Origin: Candidatus Altimarinota bacterium | GTDB lineage: Bacteria > Patescibacteriota > Gracilibacteria > BD1-5 > UBA2023 | Reading direction: 5' to 3' | Assembly: GCA_028689205.1 (NCBI GenBank) | Contig: JAQTWP010000003.1 | Coordinates: 62,001 to 126,000, forward strand | Length of the DNA: 64,000 bases | Shown here: positions 22,601 to 35,546 of the stretch, one piece after another | How positions within the stretch are numbered: the first letter of the stretch is position 1 | Layout: each line of letters starts with the position of its first letter | Position numbers and translations under genes: made by a program | The notes under the pieces: generated by a model | Database searches by the model: none | What the model saw: only the letters and a program-made list of their open reading frames with translations | Told to the model about the DNA's origin: nothing

Positions 22601-24919
22601 GCAGATTATACAACAGATAAGTCTTGAGAGATAACTCTAACTACAGATACACTTCCTGATAATCTAACAACTTGGGTGATAGAAAGCGTCGCGTCAACTC
22701 CTCTAGATACAAAAATCTGAGTCTGAGAAGCCACAATCACAACTACAAAGAAAGTAATAATAAATGAAAATATTCCTAGGTTTCTTGGTTCTAATGATTC
22801 TATAACACTTTCTCCAGTTGTATTCAATAAGACAGGTAAAAACTCTACTTTTACTGTAAGTTTAAATGCTACGAATCTTGAAATAGAAAATCCAACTCAA
22901 GAAATCAAAATCAATAATGGAGAACAAAAAACAGTTAATTTTAAAGTGAAAGTGAAAGATATTTGAGTTGCAAAATCTGCAAATGAATTAAGCTCAAAAC
23001 TTACTTTCAAGGCTGTTTCATTTGAAACTAAGGATGAAGACGAAATAGAAAAATTCCTTACAATTGAAGAAACTTCAACTCTAGAAACAGTTTCTACAAT
23101 AGGCTCTACTTCTTCAGTAAGTCATACAGAAAAGCTTGATTTAACTAATGTAATAATATCTTCTGCTAAATTAATCATTAATTATGCTCCAACTATTTTA
23201 AGTAATATTACTAGCTGAATAGATTATTTAGCTAATTTCCCATATGGATGTATAGAACAAAAACAATCAGCTATACTGCCAAATATTTATATTAAGAAAC
23301 TTTATACAAGTGTAGAACTTCCTTTTGATCTAACTAAGAAAATGGTAAAAGTTTGGGTTGATAGCGATACTTGATATAAAGAAATATCTGAGGATGAAGT
23401 AATCAAGAACTATATTGCAGAATCCCCAAGATTCCAAAAAACTTCTGGATGATTCGGTTATTGGTCAGATGAAATGAGTTATAGTCCAGCTAACTTCAAT
23501 CTTACCTCAATAATTGTAAGTGGAATGAGTGAAATTAAATCTATCGGTTTCGCACTGAATGACAAATCTCAAACAAGCGCTGTAAATTATTTGAAAACAA
23601 GATTTTATGCTAATAAAATTGAATGATGTATCACACCAGGTGAATATAATAATTATTGTAAATATGAAGAAGCTGAAAGACTTGGTGCAATAAGTGCTAT
23701 ACTTACAAAAGATCCGAGTGATTATGAAGCTTACAAAATGTATAAACTTATTGATACAAAAAATGATGAACTATCTTTTAAAATAAATGAATTAAGCGTA
23801 ATTTCTAAGCTACTAAATAATAAGAATATATCTGATAAAGATAAAACAACTCTTAAAACTGAAGCTATAAGTCTTACAAATAAAGTAATATGAGAATATA
23901 TAGTCTATAATCCACGCTGAGCATTCCTTGGTAAGGATAGTTTTAATTCAAGAATTCTTAATACTTCCGAATTTATTTGAGCAGTATCTGATATTGGTCT
24001 TGATAATTTTAAAGATGTAGGTCAAATTATAGATAATATGAATAGATGGATAATTTCTCAGAAAAAAGATTGAAGTTTTGGTTCTACTCAAGAAACAATC
24101 CAAGTTATCAAGAATATGACAAAATATATTATATCATCAGGTGAGTTGAAAAATCTTAATTCTAATATTAAAATAAGTCTTAATTGAGAAATTATTGATG
24201 AAAAAGATATTAATGACAAGAATAAACTAGATACTTATATGAAAGCGATTTCTTGAGATAAGGTGAATGCCGGAGGCAGAGAGAATGCCCTGGGGTATAA
24301 GTTAAAAGTTCAGAATGACTTCACTATTAATAAATCAGGTAATGGTAAAGTATATTACGATCTTGCTCTAAGTTATTATCTTCCAATAGAAAAGGTTCAA
24401 AGTAGAGATGAATGATTCTATCTTGAACAAACCTATTTTGATTATAATGAATTCCGCAAAATAGAAACTCTCAAGAGCAAGGAATGGCTAAGTTATAATA
24501 GTTGAGCTATTGATTACAAAGATCTGAAATATCCCAAAAATGTAGTTGAATATCTAACTCCAATAAAAGAATTCAAAGTTGGTCAGATAGTTCTAGTTTA
24601 TAACAAAGTCGTAACAAGTGAACCTAGAGATCAAGTTGCTTTTGAGTGATATATTCCATCTGGAAGTGAACTTGTTAATACTAATCTCGATACAGAAAGC
24701 CAAAGTCTAAAATTCTCAAGCATATTCTCAAGAGAAGAATTCAGAGATGATAGATATTTCTGATATACAGGAACTCTTGATTCGTGATTATTCGAATTCA
24801 ATTATGTACTTAGAATGACACATGCAGGAAGTTTTAATCTAAAGCCTTCTCAGATAAGCGAATTCTACAAGAGTGAAGTATTTGGAAGGAATGAAGGTAA
24901 ATTAATAGAGGTTAAATAA
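19625..24919 (+). CDS. Alpha-2-macroglobulin family protein, C-terminal part with thioester motif
   Basis: This is the in-frame continuation after the TAA, about 1764 codons. MG domains lead to the thioester signature YGCIEQ (Cys near codon 1639 of the full gene), which can form the reactive Cys-Gln thioester that captures proteases. The alpha-helical toroid domain follows, with segments such as YLANFPYG and SGWFGYWSDEM-like repeats. The full frame 18335-24919 is 2194 codons, close to large bacterial A2Ms. A GC-rich insertion at 24263-24303 adds a few residues in frame. No pbpC-type partner is adjacent, unlike in E. coli. If the TAA is real, no good ATG restarts the frame nearby; TTG 19673 is the nearest candidate. 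Confidence 0.75.
24263..24303. other. Short GC-rich insertion within the macroglobulin gene
   Basis: About 40 bases rich in G and C, containing the direct repeat GAATGCC twice, interrupt otherwise AT-rich coding sequence. The glycines are GGA/GGC rather than UGA. The reading frame is kept. It may be another class of small mobile repeat. Confidence 0.4.
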
Positions 24920-24926
24920 TATTTGT

Positions 24927-24962
24927 ATTCAAAATCTCCAAAATTAATTGGAGATTTTGAAT
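24927..24962 (+). terminator. Terminator after the macroglobulin gene
   Basis: Perfect 14-bp inverted repeat ATTCAAAATCTCCA with its complement, loop of eight bases, just after the stop codon. Confidence 0.8.
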
Positions 24963-25006
24963 TAATAGAGAAAATAAATATACTCTAAAAAAATTAAATT
25001 ACTAAA

Positions 25007-25588
25007 ATGAAAAAAACACTAATAATACTATCTGGGTGTAGCTGAGTCTGAAAGAACGCGGTATGGAAATACATAAAAGAAAACTCAAAGTTAAATCTTG
25101 AAAAAGTTACAACAACGACTTCTCGTCCAATACGCAAGTGAGAAACTCATTGAAAAGAATATTATTTCATTTCAAAAGAGGAATTTGAGACTTTAATATC
25201 AAATAACCAATTAATTGAATTCGCAACAATTCATACGAACTACTATTGATCTACTCTAAAAAGTTTGGAAAATGCTTCAAAGAAAGACATTATTCCAGTT
25301 TATGAGGTAGATTTTAGATGACTAAAGTTTTTCCAAGAAACTCTTAAAGATAATTATGAAATAATATCAATTTTTATACTTCCACCTTCATTTGAAGATT
25401 TAGAAAAAAGGCTACTAACCAGATGAACTGAGACTTCAGAAGTAATAAAAATTAGGATTGAAACAGCAAAAAAAGAGTTAGAAGAAGTAGATATTTATGA
25501 CCACAGAGTTATAAATGACAACATAGAAAGAGTCTGAGAAGAAATATTAGATATTATTCACTCAAAAATTAAAAATAAAAAAATATAA
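25007..25588 (+). CDS. gmk: Guanylate kinase
   Basis: A 193-aa protein of normal length. The P-loop reads GCSGVGKNAVW (residues 11-21, two UGA glycines). It is followed by TTTTSRPIRKGETHGKEYYF, the GMP-binding segment, and a lid region near LEKRLLTRGTE. It converts GMP to GDP with ATP. It begins 87 bases after the macroglobulin gene and ends at a terminator. Confidence 0.93.
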
Positions 25589-25611
25589 ACTAAAAAATAA
25601 TTTTATAAAAT

Positions 25612-25640
25612 GTCCAGTGTTTAGTACTGGGCTTTTTTGT
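25612..25640 (+). terminator. Terminator after gmk
   Basis: Seven-pair hairpin (25612-25618 with 25626-25632, one G-U pair) followed by a run of six T. Confidence 0.75.
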
Positions 25641-25692
25641 GTTTCAAAATCAAATATGATAAAATAAAAACATAAGAAAAACAAAAATAAAT

Positions 25693-26016
25693 ATGAAAGA
25701 ACAAGTAAGACAAATTCTACTCGAAAAACAAGGTTCCAACACAGTTGCAAATAACATGTTGGAATTTATTGATTTTTTCACTGAAAGTGAACTTCTTGAT
25801 ATTCATAATCTTTTATCCATAAAAGATATAAAAGCAAGGAAAGAAATCCTTACGAAACATATAGCTGAATATGAACAAACTATAGATGAAATAATAAAAA
25901 TAGGTATGCAATTCGAAAGATTAAAGACAATTATGATGTACGAATGAATCCGCAAACAAAGCTCAGAATCATTAGCTAATCTAAAAGCTTCACTGAGCTT
26001 AAATCCTAATACTTAA
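25693..26016 (+). CDS. Hypothetical small helical protein
   Basis: A 107-aa protein predicted to be entirely helical (MKEQVRQILLEKQ, then a long charged middle). It has one UGA glycine. No known family is recognised. It is the first gene of an apparent transcription unit with two giant proteins: the next gene starts 14 bases downstream. Confidence 0.65.
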
Positions 26017-26030
26017 AAAACAAAAAATAT

Positions 26031-29000
26031 ATGGCAGAAGTAAGTAATGAAATAATTGATTTAACTAGTGATAATTGAATAAAAAAATTAGAAGCTATAT
26101 TCAATTATGCAAGAATTAAACTCCAAAAAGTTGAACTAAAAATTGGAGATTTTTTGAAATCTCACTGATTTGATAGTAAGCTTTCTCAAAATTATGATGG
26201 AAAACTTGATGGACGCTCAAAAACTCAAACAGAAAATATTTATAATAATCAAGTTTTGCCACTTTTAAAGAATTATAAGAGTAATAAACATATTTTAAAT
26301 AAAAAAGAATTAATAATAAAACTTTCTCAACTAATTGAACAAGCTGAAATGCAAGAAAAGTTCGTACTAAGCCAGTCAACAGGTAGAAATATGAATGGTT
26401 TGAATATTGAGAAAAAAGAAAAAATAGAAGCTGAACTATTATCATGAATTAATGAAGCTTTTCATGCTCAAAAATTAGATATTATTCCAGATAAAGAATT
26501 TGAAAAAACAAAAAATAATGAATTAAAATGACTTTTATCACTTCTGGCAGCTTGAAAAATATCACATGCAGAATTCGAAAAAAAATACTTCATTATAGTA
26601 AAAGAGGCTTGAAAATTATGATGATTACCCATGCAAGCAAGATTACTAGAAAATTTTTGAAAAGTAGCAAAACCTATGATGTCGAGTTGAGTTGCTCCAA
26701 TGTTACTTATGATATCCAAAAAAACTAGAAGAATTCTACCGTGATTGCCTGTACTTATTGGTTGAGGTATTTATGCAAGCTTATTCATTACTCTAAAATC
26801 CAATAAGATATCTTGATGGGATAAAACTAAAGAAGTCTGAAAAACAATTGGAGAAACAGGTCTTAATATTGCTCCAATTACATGAACTGTAATGTCAGCA
26901 ATTGATACATATCACGCATATAAAAGATGAGATAAATCAGAAGCGATTGCTTGCTGAATAGGTACATTAGTTAGTGCCTGATTTGATGCAATGACAGTAG
27001 TACTTGTTGCAACATGAGTATGAATTCCTTGAGCAGTTGGTTTACAAGCAGTTAAAAACGCCTCTATTAGATGAATAGTAAAATTCTGATTAAAACCAGC
27101 TCTTAAATTTGCTGCAAAAGAAACAGTAGAAGTAGCAGTAAAGGAAGCTTCACTTATGACAGGTAAACAAGTTGCAAGAGAATTTGTAAAAGAATGAACT
27201 AAGGTAATTATTTGAAATTCAAAAGTTGTATATAAATGATTAAGACATAATACTTGAAGAATGCTTTTTGGTAAAAAAGAATGATGAGAATTAATAAGTC
27301 GTTGATTAGTGCATGAGACTATTGATTGAGCAAGACAAATTTTTACATTCAAACATATCACAGATATTGCAAAGAATAAGTTTTATATGAAGAAATTTTT
27401 AAAAAATCCTGAGAAATTAAAAGCATCGAATTTCAAAAAATTCAAAGAAATGGAAGAATTAAGTAAACAAAAATGAACTATAAAACATTGATTAATTGTA
27501 GAATCAAAATTAGCAGAACATAATTCTCATAATAACGAAGATCTTAATCTATGAAGTGATAAATTATCAGAAAGAGAACAAAAAAGATTACTTAAATCAA
27601 AATCAGAAAGAGAACAAAAATTCAATAAAGAATGAAATCAATCTGAACTTGAAAAATATTTACCGGAAGAATTTGTAAATAATTTTAATATATCCGAAGA
27701 ACAAGTTAGACAAAAAATGATGAAAAAATCATTAAAATTCGAATCATATCTACAAGCCCTAGAATGAGAAACTTCTATTAAATGAACTGAAGATTTAATT
27801 TCAAAATTAGAAAAGGATATATCTCTTATCTGAGAAATTACAAAAAATGTTGAGAGTCTTGATTATAGTAAATGAATAAGTAAAGAAGCAAGGGATTTAA
27901 TTTTGCTATGAGCTAAAAAACAAGGACAAGGTAATATTAATGAAAAATTACAAAGAAATATTCAAAAAGCATATAAAAACGAAAGAGATTTAAAAATTAA
28001 TCAAGACCATAGAAGTGATTTGAAAAAAAGAATTGAAAAAATACTTTGAGTCCTAGAAGATAGATCTCATTCACCAGAAACTGCTGAACATCAGCAATTA
28101 TTTTATAAAAACATAGAGAAAATATTGAAAGATTGAACTGTGGGAACTGATATAAAAAAAATGATTTTTGAACACCTAACTTCTCAGCACATAAATGATA
28201 ATCTGGTAAAAAATAATAGTTTACAAAAAATTATATCAAGTATTTTAGACGATAAAAAAATGAATTTAAGTGATAGATTAGATTTTTTGAGCCTATTAAA
28301 AACAGAAAAAAATATAGTTAGCATTGATTCATGAAAAAATACAAAATTGGAGCGTTTTGCTTGAATTGAATTGGAATCAATTATAAAAAATATAGAATGA
28401 TTTAATCCAGAATTAAAAACTCCTGAATCTCTTAATGAACTAAAAAATAACTTTTATGAATATAACAAACTTATAAAAAGCTTTGATTACAATCTTGATT
28501 TGAAACTATCAAATGTTACTGAGTGTATGGTAAAAAACTTTGAACATTTACAAACGCCTACAAAAATATTATTTATAAGTTTTTTGAAAAAACATAATAT
28601 GCTTAATTCTCATATTGAAACAAATGAAAAATTTGCTTGAAATATATTGAAACTAGTTGAAGAGGCAATCAACAATAAAAATACCAATATGAATATAAGA
28701 TGAGCAATTAATTTATGTTCATATATAGAATGAACAAGATTTGAAAACGTTGGTAAGGTTTATAGAAAATTAATATTATCAGGTGAAAATAATTGAATAA
28801 ATTCTGAAGAATTAAGTAAACTTGTTTTAACTTGAGATGTATTCAACGACCCAAAATTACTAGCCATAAAACATAAGAAAGAAAATATACAAAACGAAGA
28901 ACTCTTTTCATCAAAAAATCAAAATGACTCCCTGCAAAGCAAAAAGACAGAAATTATTTCTACTATAAGCAATGAAGTATTATCTTGAGATACAAAAAGT

Positions 29001-32000
29001 GTGTTGGGATATTTATATGAAATATCAAAAGAACCTACTCCATTTTCATCTACTGTATATCAAGCCGTTATAAAAGGTTATTTCTCTAATTTAAAAGAAT
29101 GAAAAAAAGCTGAAGATATGGTAATATATTGCAAAGAATTATGTACATTTATTAAAGATCAACCAAAAAATAAGACAATTTTACCTATTAAAGATATACA
29201 AAAATCTATTATTGAATTCTTAAGAACTAGTGACGTATCAAAGAAAGATGAAAAAATAGCATTATGTAAAATACTTGAATTATTCCCTTTGGAACCTAAT
29301 TTATTTTTGAAACTTTGAGAATTCGAAAAAACTATATTAGCTAAAAAAATGCTCAATTATTTCCCTGAAAAAAATATTGAGCAGAATGAAACAGTTAATT
29401 CTATTATAAATAATTTGTTAAATATAAATGAAGCTGATTCTGTAGATATGATGCATAAAATCTCAGGACTTTCTTATTTACAAGCAAATATTGATAAATA
29501 TCCAAAAAAATTCCAAAGCATTCTAAGAAAAAAATTATGGAATAATTGAGAATCCGTTATTGAAAAACATGTTAATAATTTGAACAAAAATAGTCAGGCA
29601 CTTATAAATGAATTATTCTGATTCAAAAAATCTTATGTATGAAAAAATAGAGAAGATAAAACTCTAAATACTTTAGCTCCCCTATGATTAGAATTGGAAA
29701 TTACAAAAAATTGAGAATTTTATTTAAATGAAGTATGAGGATGAAATAGAATTGACTTAGATATTGATTCAAAACTAAATGCAGGTCATGATTATATAGA
29801 ATTAGCTCTTTCAAAATCTCCTATTATTAATTCTTGAGAAAAAGATAATATTACAAAAATTGCCAAGATTCTAAAACAAATAGGAGATGATGTTTTATTA
29901 AAAAAATTAGAAAATTCTTGAAGTCATGCAAGCCTTTCTCATATTGCATGAATATTAAATGAATCAAAGAATTTAAATGAAGTTCCTCCAGAATTAATAT
30001 GAAAATTCTTGAAAGAATATGAAGGGAAAATTTGAGAAACAGAATTATGAGAAAAATTCGTACTTCAAAATACTATAATACAAAAATATCTCCAAGATTC
30101 CGTATCATTTACTGATTATAAATCTAGAGAAACCTACTACAATGAACAGTATTACGAGGTAGCCATGTATATTGAAAACCTTATGAAAAGAAAAGATCCT
30201 TATCTATTGAATCATCAACTTTCTCTGATAGCTAATTTGTGATATAATAAAAAAGTTCAAAAGAATGCATATAAGAATTTTTTAAATAATAGAATTAAAA
30301 ATGCTGAAGAATTAGAATCTCTACTTGTCCATCCTCTTTTCAAACAAATACATAATAATATTTGAGTTGATTATAAATATACAAATCATGAAATTGCAAA
30401 AGAAATTAGAGAAATATCTTTTGATAAGGAAATTTCTGGCGAAAAATTTAATAGACTTTTCGTACTAGCAGAACTTATTAAAAATAAATCGAATTTTTAT
30501 GTAGAAACCAAATGAAACAAAGATACTTTTAATGAACTTAAAGAATCTTTTAATGAACTTATAAAAAATAAAGATGATCTAATAAGTAATTCAATGATTA
30601 ACAAATTACTTGAGATAAAAGAATTAATAAAAGATAAAGATGTAATCAAATATGTAGAAATTAGATTGCACGAGTTACCAGCCTGATCAGAAGAAGCAAC
30701 AATATTGATGAATAGATTTTTCGATTGAATATATAAAGATTATAAAACTACTTCGGAGATAGGATTTAATGCACATGACAGAGCAATTTTTAAAAGTATA
30801 CAAGAGGTAGTACAAAAACATTTATTAGCAGTTAATATTAAATGATGACAAATGTCTTGAGAAGAATTTGAAAGTAAACTAGATACAAAAACTAAGGAAC
30901 TTTTACATAAAAATAATATAGGAATAGCAGGAATTGAAAATTGAAAAGTTCAATATAAAGATTTACGCACATGAGAAAAACTTAGTAACTTAGAAAGTTT
31001 CCAGGTAATAAGGACTGAGAAAATCATTCAAAAGATAGAACAATATATTGCTATAGCAGTTAAAAGTGCCATCAATAGTTATTCAGAAAATGTATGATGA
31101 AGTAATGTAAAGGATGAGATATTAAAAAATCTTTCACCTGACATAATTCAGGAAATGCAAAAACTGAAGATAGATATAAAAACTGATGAAAAATTGATAA
31201 AAATTATGGAATTCCAAAACGCATATAGAAGCAGTACAGAATCTAATAAATCTGAAATATTGAGTAAATATGAAAAAATTCTTTGAGATTCATGAATAAA
31301 ATTAGAAACAACTAATAATAATTGAAAGAATGAAATATCTTTCATAGATGAATGAACAGAAGAGAAAGTTGATTTAACTAAGTTGGTTGATTTGATAGAT
31401 TTAACTACAGGTAAAAAAATCACTTCTAATTGAATGGAAAGCATTAGAATTATAGATTCTATATTAACCAAAGTATGAGAAAATATAAATATCTTAAGAA
31501 CTATTAAATGAAGTAAAAAAGATAGTGAAAAAGTTGCAAAAGAACCGAATTTATGAGATACTAAAGGAATGAAAGCTTTTTGGGAAATAATGTGAACTCC
31601 AAAAGCAAAAGCAGTAACAACCTTAGCAGTAACCTTTTGATTAATGAAAGCAAAAAACGCAATGGCGATGGACCAATCAATACTTGATCTAGCAGAAAAA
31701 GATGCAAAAAATATTTACGAAAATAATCCAGAATATAAAAATATAAATACTCCTGATTCTAGAAAAAAAGAAATTAAAGAAGAAACAATAAGAAATCTTA
31801 CAGTTTCTAGAACTCAAGAACTTTTTGATTCTATGCAAAAACAAGTTGATAAAAAATTGGATGAAGTTGTAAGTAAAAGTTTAAATAAAATATGAGATTC
31901 AAGAATTACTCCAATTCAAAAAGAATTAGTAAAAAAACTATTTAAAGAGGAATTATATAGATATATGTATAAAGAAGAGGATACAAAATTAGAATGAACA

Positions 32001-32189
32001 TACAATAGAGCAGAATGAAGGAAATCTATAGATAAGCAATTATTTACAGAGTGATGGACAAATTCAATATTTGAGAGCGAGATTTTTAATATCTTAAAAA
32101 ATATAAATAAAAGGCTTACAAATAAAATAAGTGATATATGATTAGATGAATTAAAAACAAAAATTTATGGAGAATTTAATAATATGTAA
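26031..32189 (+). CDS. Giant (2052-aa) helical protein of unknown function with peptidoglycan-binding-like segment
   Basis: A single UGA-recoded frame of 2053 codons. Residues about 35-80 resemble a peptidoglycan-binding domain 1 fold (DGKLDGRSKTQTENIYN, the DGxxGxxT pattern). Hydrophobic segments occur at about 214-255 (VLIGGGIYASLFITL) and 304-345 (VVLVATGVGIPGAVGL), with a weaker one near 1857-1880. The remainder is long, charged and almost wholly alpha-helical, Lys/Glu/Asn rich, like a solenoid or coiled-coil scaffold. It has no recognised enzyme motif. It is followed 12 bases later by a second giant gene with a similar N-terminal domain, so they probably act together. A structural or cell-envelope role is inference. 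Confidence 0.75.
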
Positions 32190-32201
32190 TTAATAAAAAA
32201 A

Positions 32202-35200
32202 ATGTCATCAAAAACATCTATACAAGAATGAATATCTGAGTGAGCAATCTCACTTGAATCTATAAATCTTGAAAATATAAAAGAAAGGATTGCAAAATCC
32301 AAAAATCATCAAGAATTCTCAAAGTATGTGAACATTATTATTGAGACACCAGAAAATAAAGAAAAGCTAATTTCTATAATTAAAGAATATTTAGCAAAAT
32401 TAGAAAAATTTGATATTAATGATAAAATATCTGTTTCTATGATACAAATTCTAGCTAAATCATTTTGACTTGATGTTTATATGGATTGATTATATGGTAG
32501 ACAGACACAAAAAGCTGTTGCTGATATATTGAAGTTAAATCAGTTTATTGAACCACCTATATTAATACTACCCTTAAATGTAGATGAAAAAAATCTTGCA
32601 AATTATAGGAAATGAATAGCGGAAGCAGAGGCGGTAGCTAAATTAGAAAATGAATATAAAGAACTTATTTCTAACCCATCTAAAAAAGAAAAATTCGAAC
32701 AATCAGTACTAGCATGCAAAATTGATATACAGAATATACAATTCGAACTTAAATGAATTAAGAAGAAAGAATTGAAAAAAACAGTAGACTGAAAATGAAT
32801 AATTAATCAAACTAACATAGAATCAACTGCTGTTAATCAAGAAAAAAAAGACTGATTAGAAGTTATAGACACGACAGAAAGTAAAATTAATAAAATTCTT
32901 AAAAAATCATTAAGAGCAACTACAATAGATGGGACTTATAATAAAATAGAAAATAAGATATATTTAACTGAGTCAGGTAACCCAAAATCTCCTATTATCA
33001 TAGATTTAAAAGCAAAAAATATAGACTTTTGAAGTCCAGATTTTTCTGAAATTTTAGATTCATTAATTAGCAAAGAAAAATTAAATCTAAATAATCTAGC
33101 TCTACCAGATTGGACACTAGAAAAAAAGGAATGAATGACAAAATCAGCTAAAGAAATGATTGATATTTGGGAAACTCTATGAATAACAGATATAGATGCC
33201 CTTGCAAAAGCACAGAAATTAAGAATAGCTATATCAAAAATCGATGAACTTGATATAAATAATCAATTCAAAATAAATCTTGTAGACAAATATATAAATT
33301 GATGAAGCGATGCCACTTCTCGTTTCACTGAAGTTATTACAGTATTAGGGAAAATGAAAGAAATAAATGCAATATATTCTGATTGAGAAATTAAAGATTT
33401 AGTTTTTTGAAAAAAAATAGAATGAACTAATAACAATGAAAAATGACAAATATATTATTTAATAGAAAATCTAACAACATATAAAATAAATACGATTCAA
33501 TTTATAGATTGATTATATCCAATTGTCTGATGTGATATTGTAAAAGAGGAAATTAATAAAGAATTTATTAAAAAAATGGCGAATTTATGTAAATATAATA
33601 AACCTCTTTATTTGACAATCATAAATAAATTCTGAACAGATAAACAATCTTTTGAAAAACTAAAAAGTATTACTGATAATCTTACTTTTGTAGAAGAATA
33701 TTCAAAAGTTGATTTTTCAACACTCAATAAAGATAAGGATGAGAAAATCTGAAAGTTTCTAAATAAGATGAAAGAATGATTAGATAATACTATTATGAAT
33801 AGCTCTATCGAGACTGCTAAAGAAATATTCAAAAATATCAAGAATATAAAAGAAGAAGATAATAATATAATGAATATGATGAAAGAATACAAATTCGATG
33901 AAGTAATGTATTCACGTATCACAAGTAAAATCGGTAATTCAATCATTTCATGAAAGACTGAATATGGAACGATATATAATACATTAATTGATTTTTGAGA
34001 TGCAGATACTGATGTAAAAAATTTATCTTTGGACAATATTAAGAAACTTGATAAAAAATGAGCTGACACTTTTCTTAATTCAATACTAGAATGAAGTACT
34101 AGGATCTGAGATAATATGCAAATTAAAAAACTTGATAAGATAATTTGAAAGATAAATACAAACAAGAATACAAATAACTTTATAAAAGAAGAACTTAAAA
34201 CAATAGTAAGAGCTACTTTACAATGAATTTATGATATTAATGTTGTTGTAGATAATCTAGAATACGTGTCTAATTTTAAAAATTTTGAAAATAAGGAAGA
34301 ATTAATTAGTAAAGCTATAAAATTTTTCTTTTCAGATGTATATAAACAACAAGTTCAATCTTCTCCAGATACGCCAATAAGAATGGAAAATGCACCAGTA
34401 AATTTTAAGGAGGCATTTAGTAAAATGATGATTAGTATTGATAAGTTAAAATGAGATAAAGATTTAAAAATTATTAGCTCAACTCAAAAATTCAATTTAC
34501 TTCTTGATTTAGCTCAGTGAAAAATAAAAGATAGTAAATATGAATGAATAGCAGCAAGCCTTAATGAATTACAAGATAAGGTTAATAAAAATGAAATAAA
34601 AGAAGAACAAGCTAAGCTACTTGCAGATTCTCTTATTTCTGATAAATTAACAGTTTCTTGAATACAGATATTTGAATCATTAAGTGATTATGAAAAATCA
34701 TCAATAACAAGCTATGAAAAACAGATAAAATGATGTGAAGAACATATAGATAAAATTGAAAAAGGGGAAGATTCTTATATCAAGAAGTGATCAAAAGATT
34801 ATTATGATATATTAAAACTTATAAATCTATCTCAAATTGAGATAGATAAGATTACCCAAAATAAAAGGCCAGCTAAGAAACTAACTGAGGATGATTATAT
34901 TTTCACAACTCAAGAATTCTTAAAACCAGACAATAAAGCAAAATTTACAATTCCTACTGAAGCTTTTCAATCTGAATCAATAAGAAATGATTATCAGAAT
35001 ACAATTGAAAAATCTCTTCTTTCTTGAGAAATAAATAAAAATGATGTGAGATTTATCTTCGAAAAACTATTAGTAGCTGGAAATGAATTTAATGCAAAAT
35101 TCAATTCCCTTACTCCTATTGATAAGCAATCTTTATTCGAAAATATGATTACTTGAGTTCTGAGTGCTTCTATTACTAACTATAAAATCTGAGAAGTTGT

Positions 35201-35474
35201 CACTGCAGGAACAAAGGAAGATATTGAGAAAAAAGTTAGTTTCATTTTAGATAATAATTCTAGACTTGCAGAACTTAATACTATACCGAATTGAGTCAAT
35301 GAAGAGAATTATAAAAAAATGAATGTAGTAATTAGAGAAAGTCTTTTTGCATGATATATTGCAGACGAAACCAAATTCAATAAAGTTCTAGAAATGCATA
35401 AAACTGGTAAGGATGCTAAACTTACTTCTTGAGCTCAATGACTTTATATATTCGCAAAATATTGACAATCATAG
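32202..35474 (+). CDS. Large (1090-aa) helical protein with peptidoglycan-binding-like segment
   Basis: A 1091-codon frame starting 12 bases after the 2052-aa gene. Residues about 75-110 read FGLDVYMDGLYGRQTQKAVA, a good match to the peptidoglycan-binding domain 1 signature (DGxxGxxTxxAV). The rest is charged and mostly helical with no transmembrane segment or catalytic motif that I recognise. It has many UGA glycines, so it is long resident. It shares N-terminal architecture with the gene upstream and probably belongs to the same complex. It ends in TAG before a shared bidirectional terminator. Confidence 0.75.
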
Positions 35475-35494
35475 AACAAAATCAATTTAATTAA

Positions 35495-35528
35495 CTAAAA
35501 AATCATCCTATATCGGATGATTTTTTAG
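35495..35528. terminator. Bidirectional terminator of the giant-gene cluster
   Basis: Perfect 14-bp inverted repeat (35495-35508 with 35515-35528) with A run and T run, between the convergent 1090-aa and 455-aa genes. Confidence 0.85.
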
Positions 35529-35546
35529 TTATAATTGTATTTAATT

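Noticed and set aside
18335-24919. Interpretation of the macroglobulin gene as two genes or as a frameshift
   Set aside because: The frame is identical on both sides of TAA 19622; an ATG at 19608 in another frame stops after 16 codons, so no frameshift or second start explains it.
26912-27361. 149-aa open frame on the minus strand
   Set aside because: Shadow of the 2052-aa gene; the plus-strand frame is continuous for 2053 codons with TGA as glycine.
33608-34165. 185-aa open frame on the minus strand
   Set aside because: It is antisense to the UGA-recoded 1090-aa gene, has a low-complexity Ser/Ile/Leu composition typical of the complement of A/T-rich coding DNA, and has no recognisable motif.
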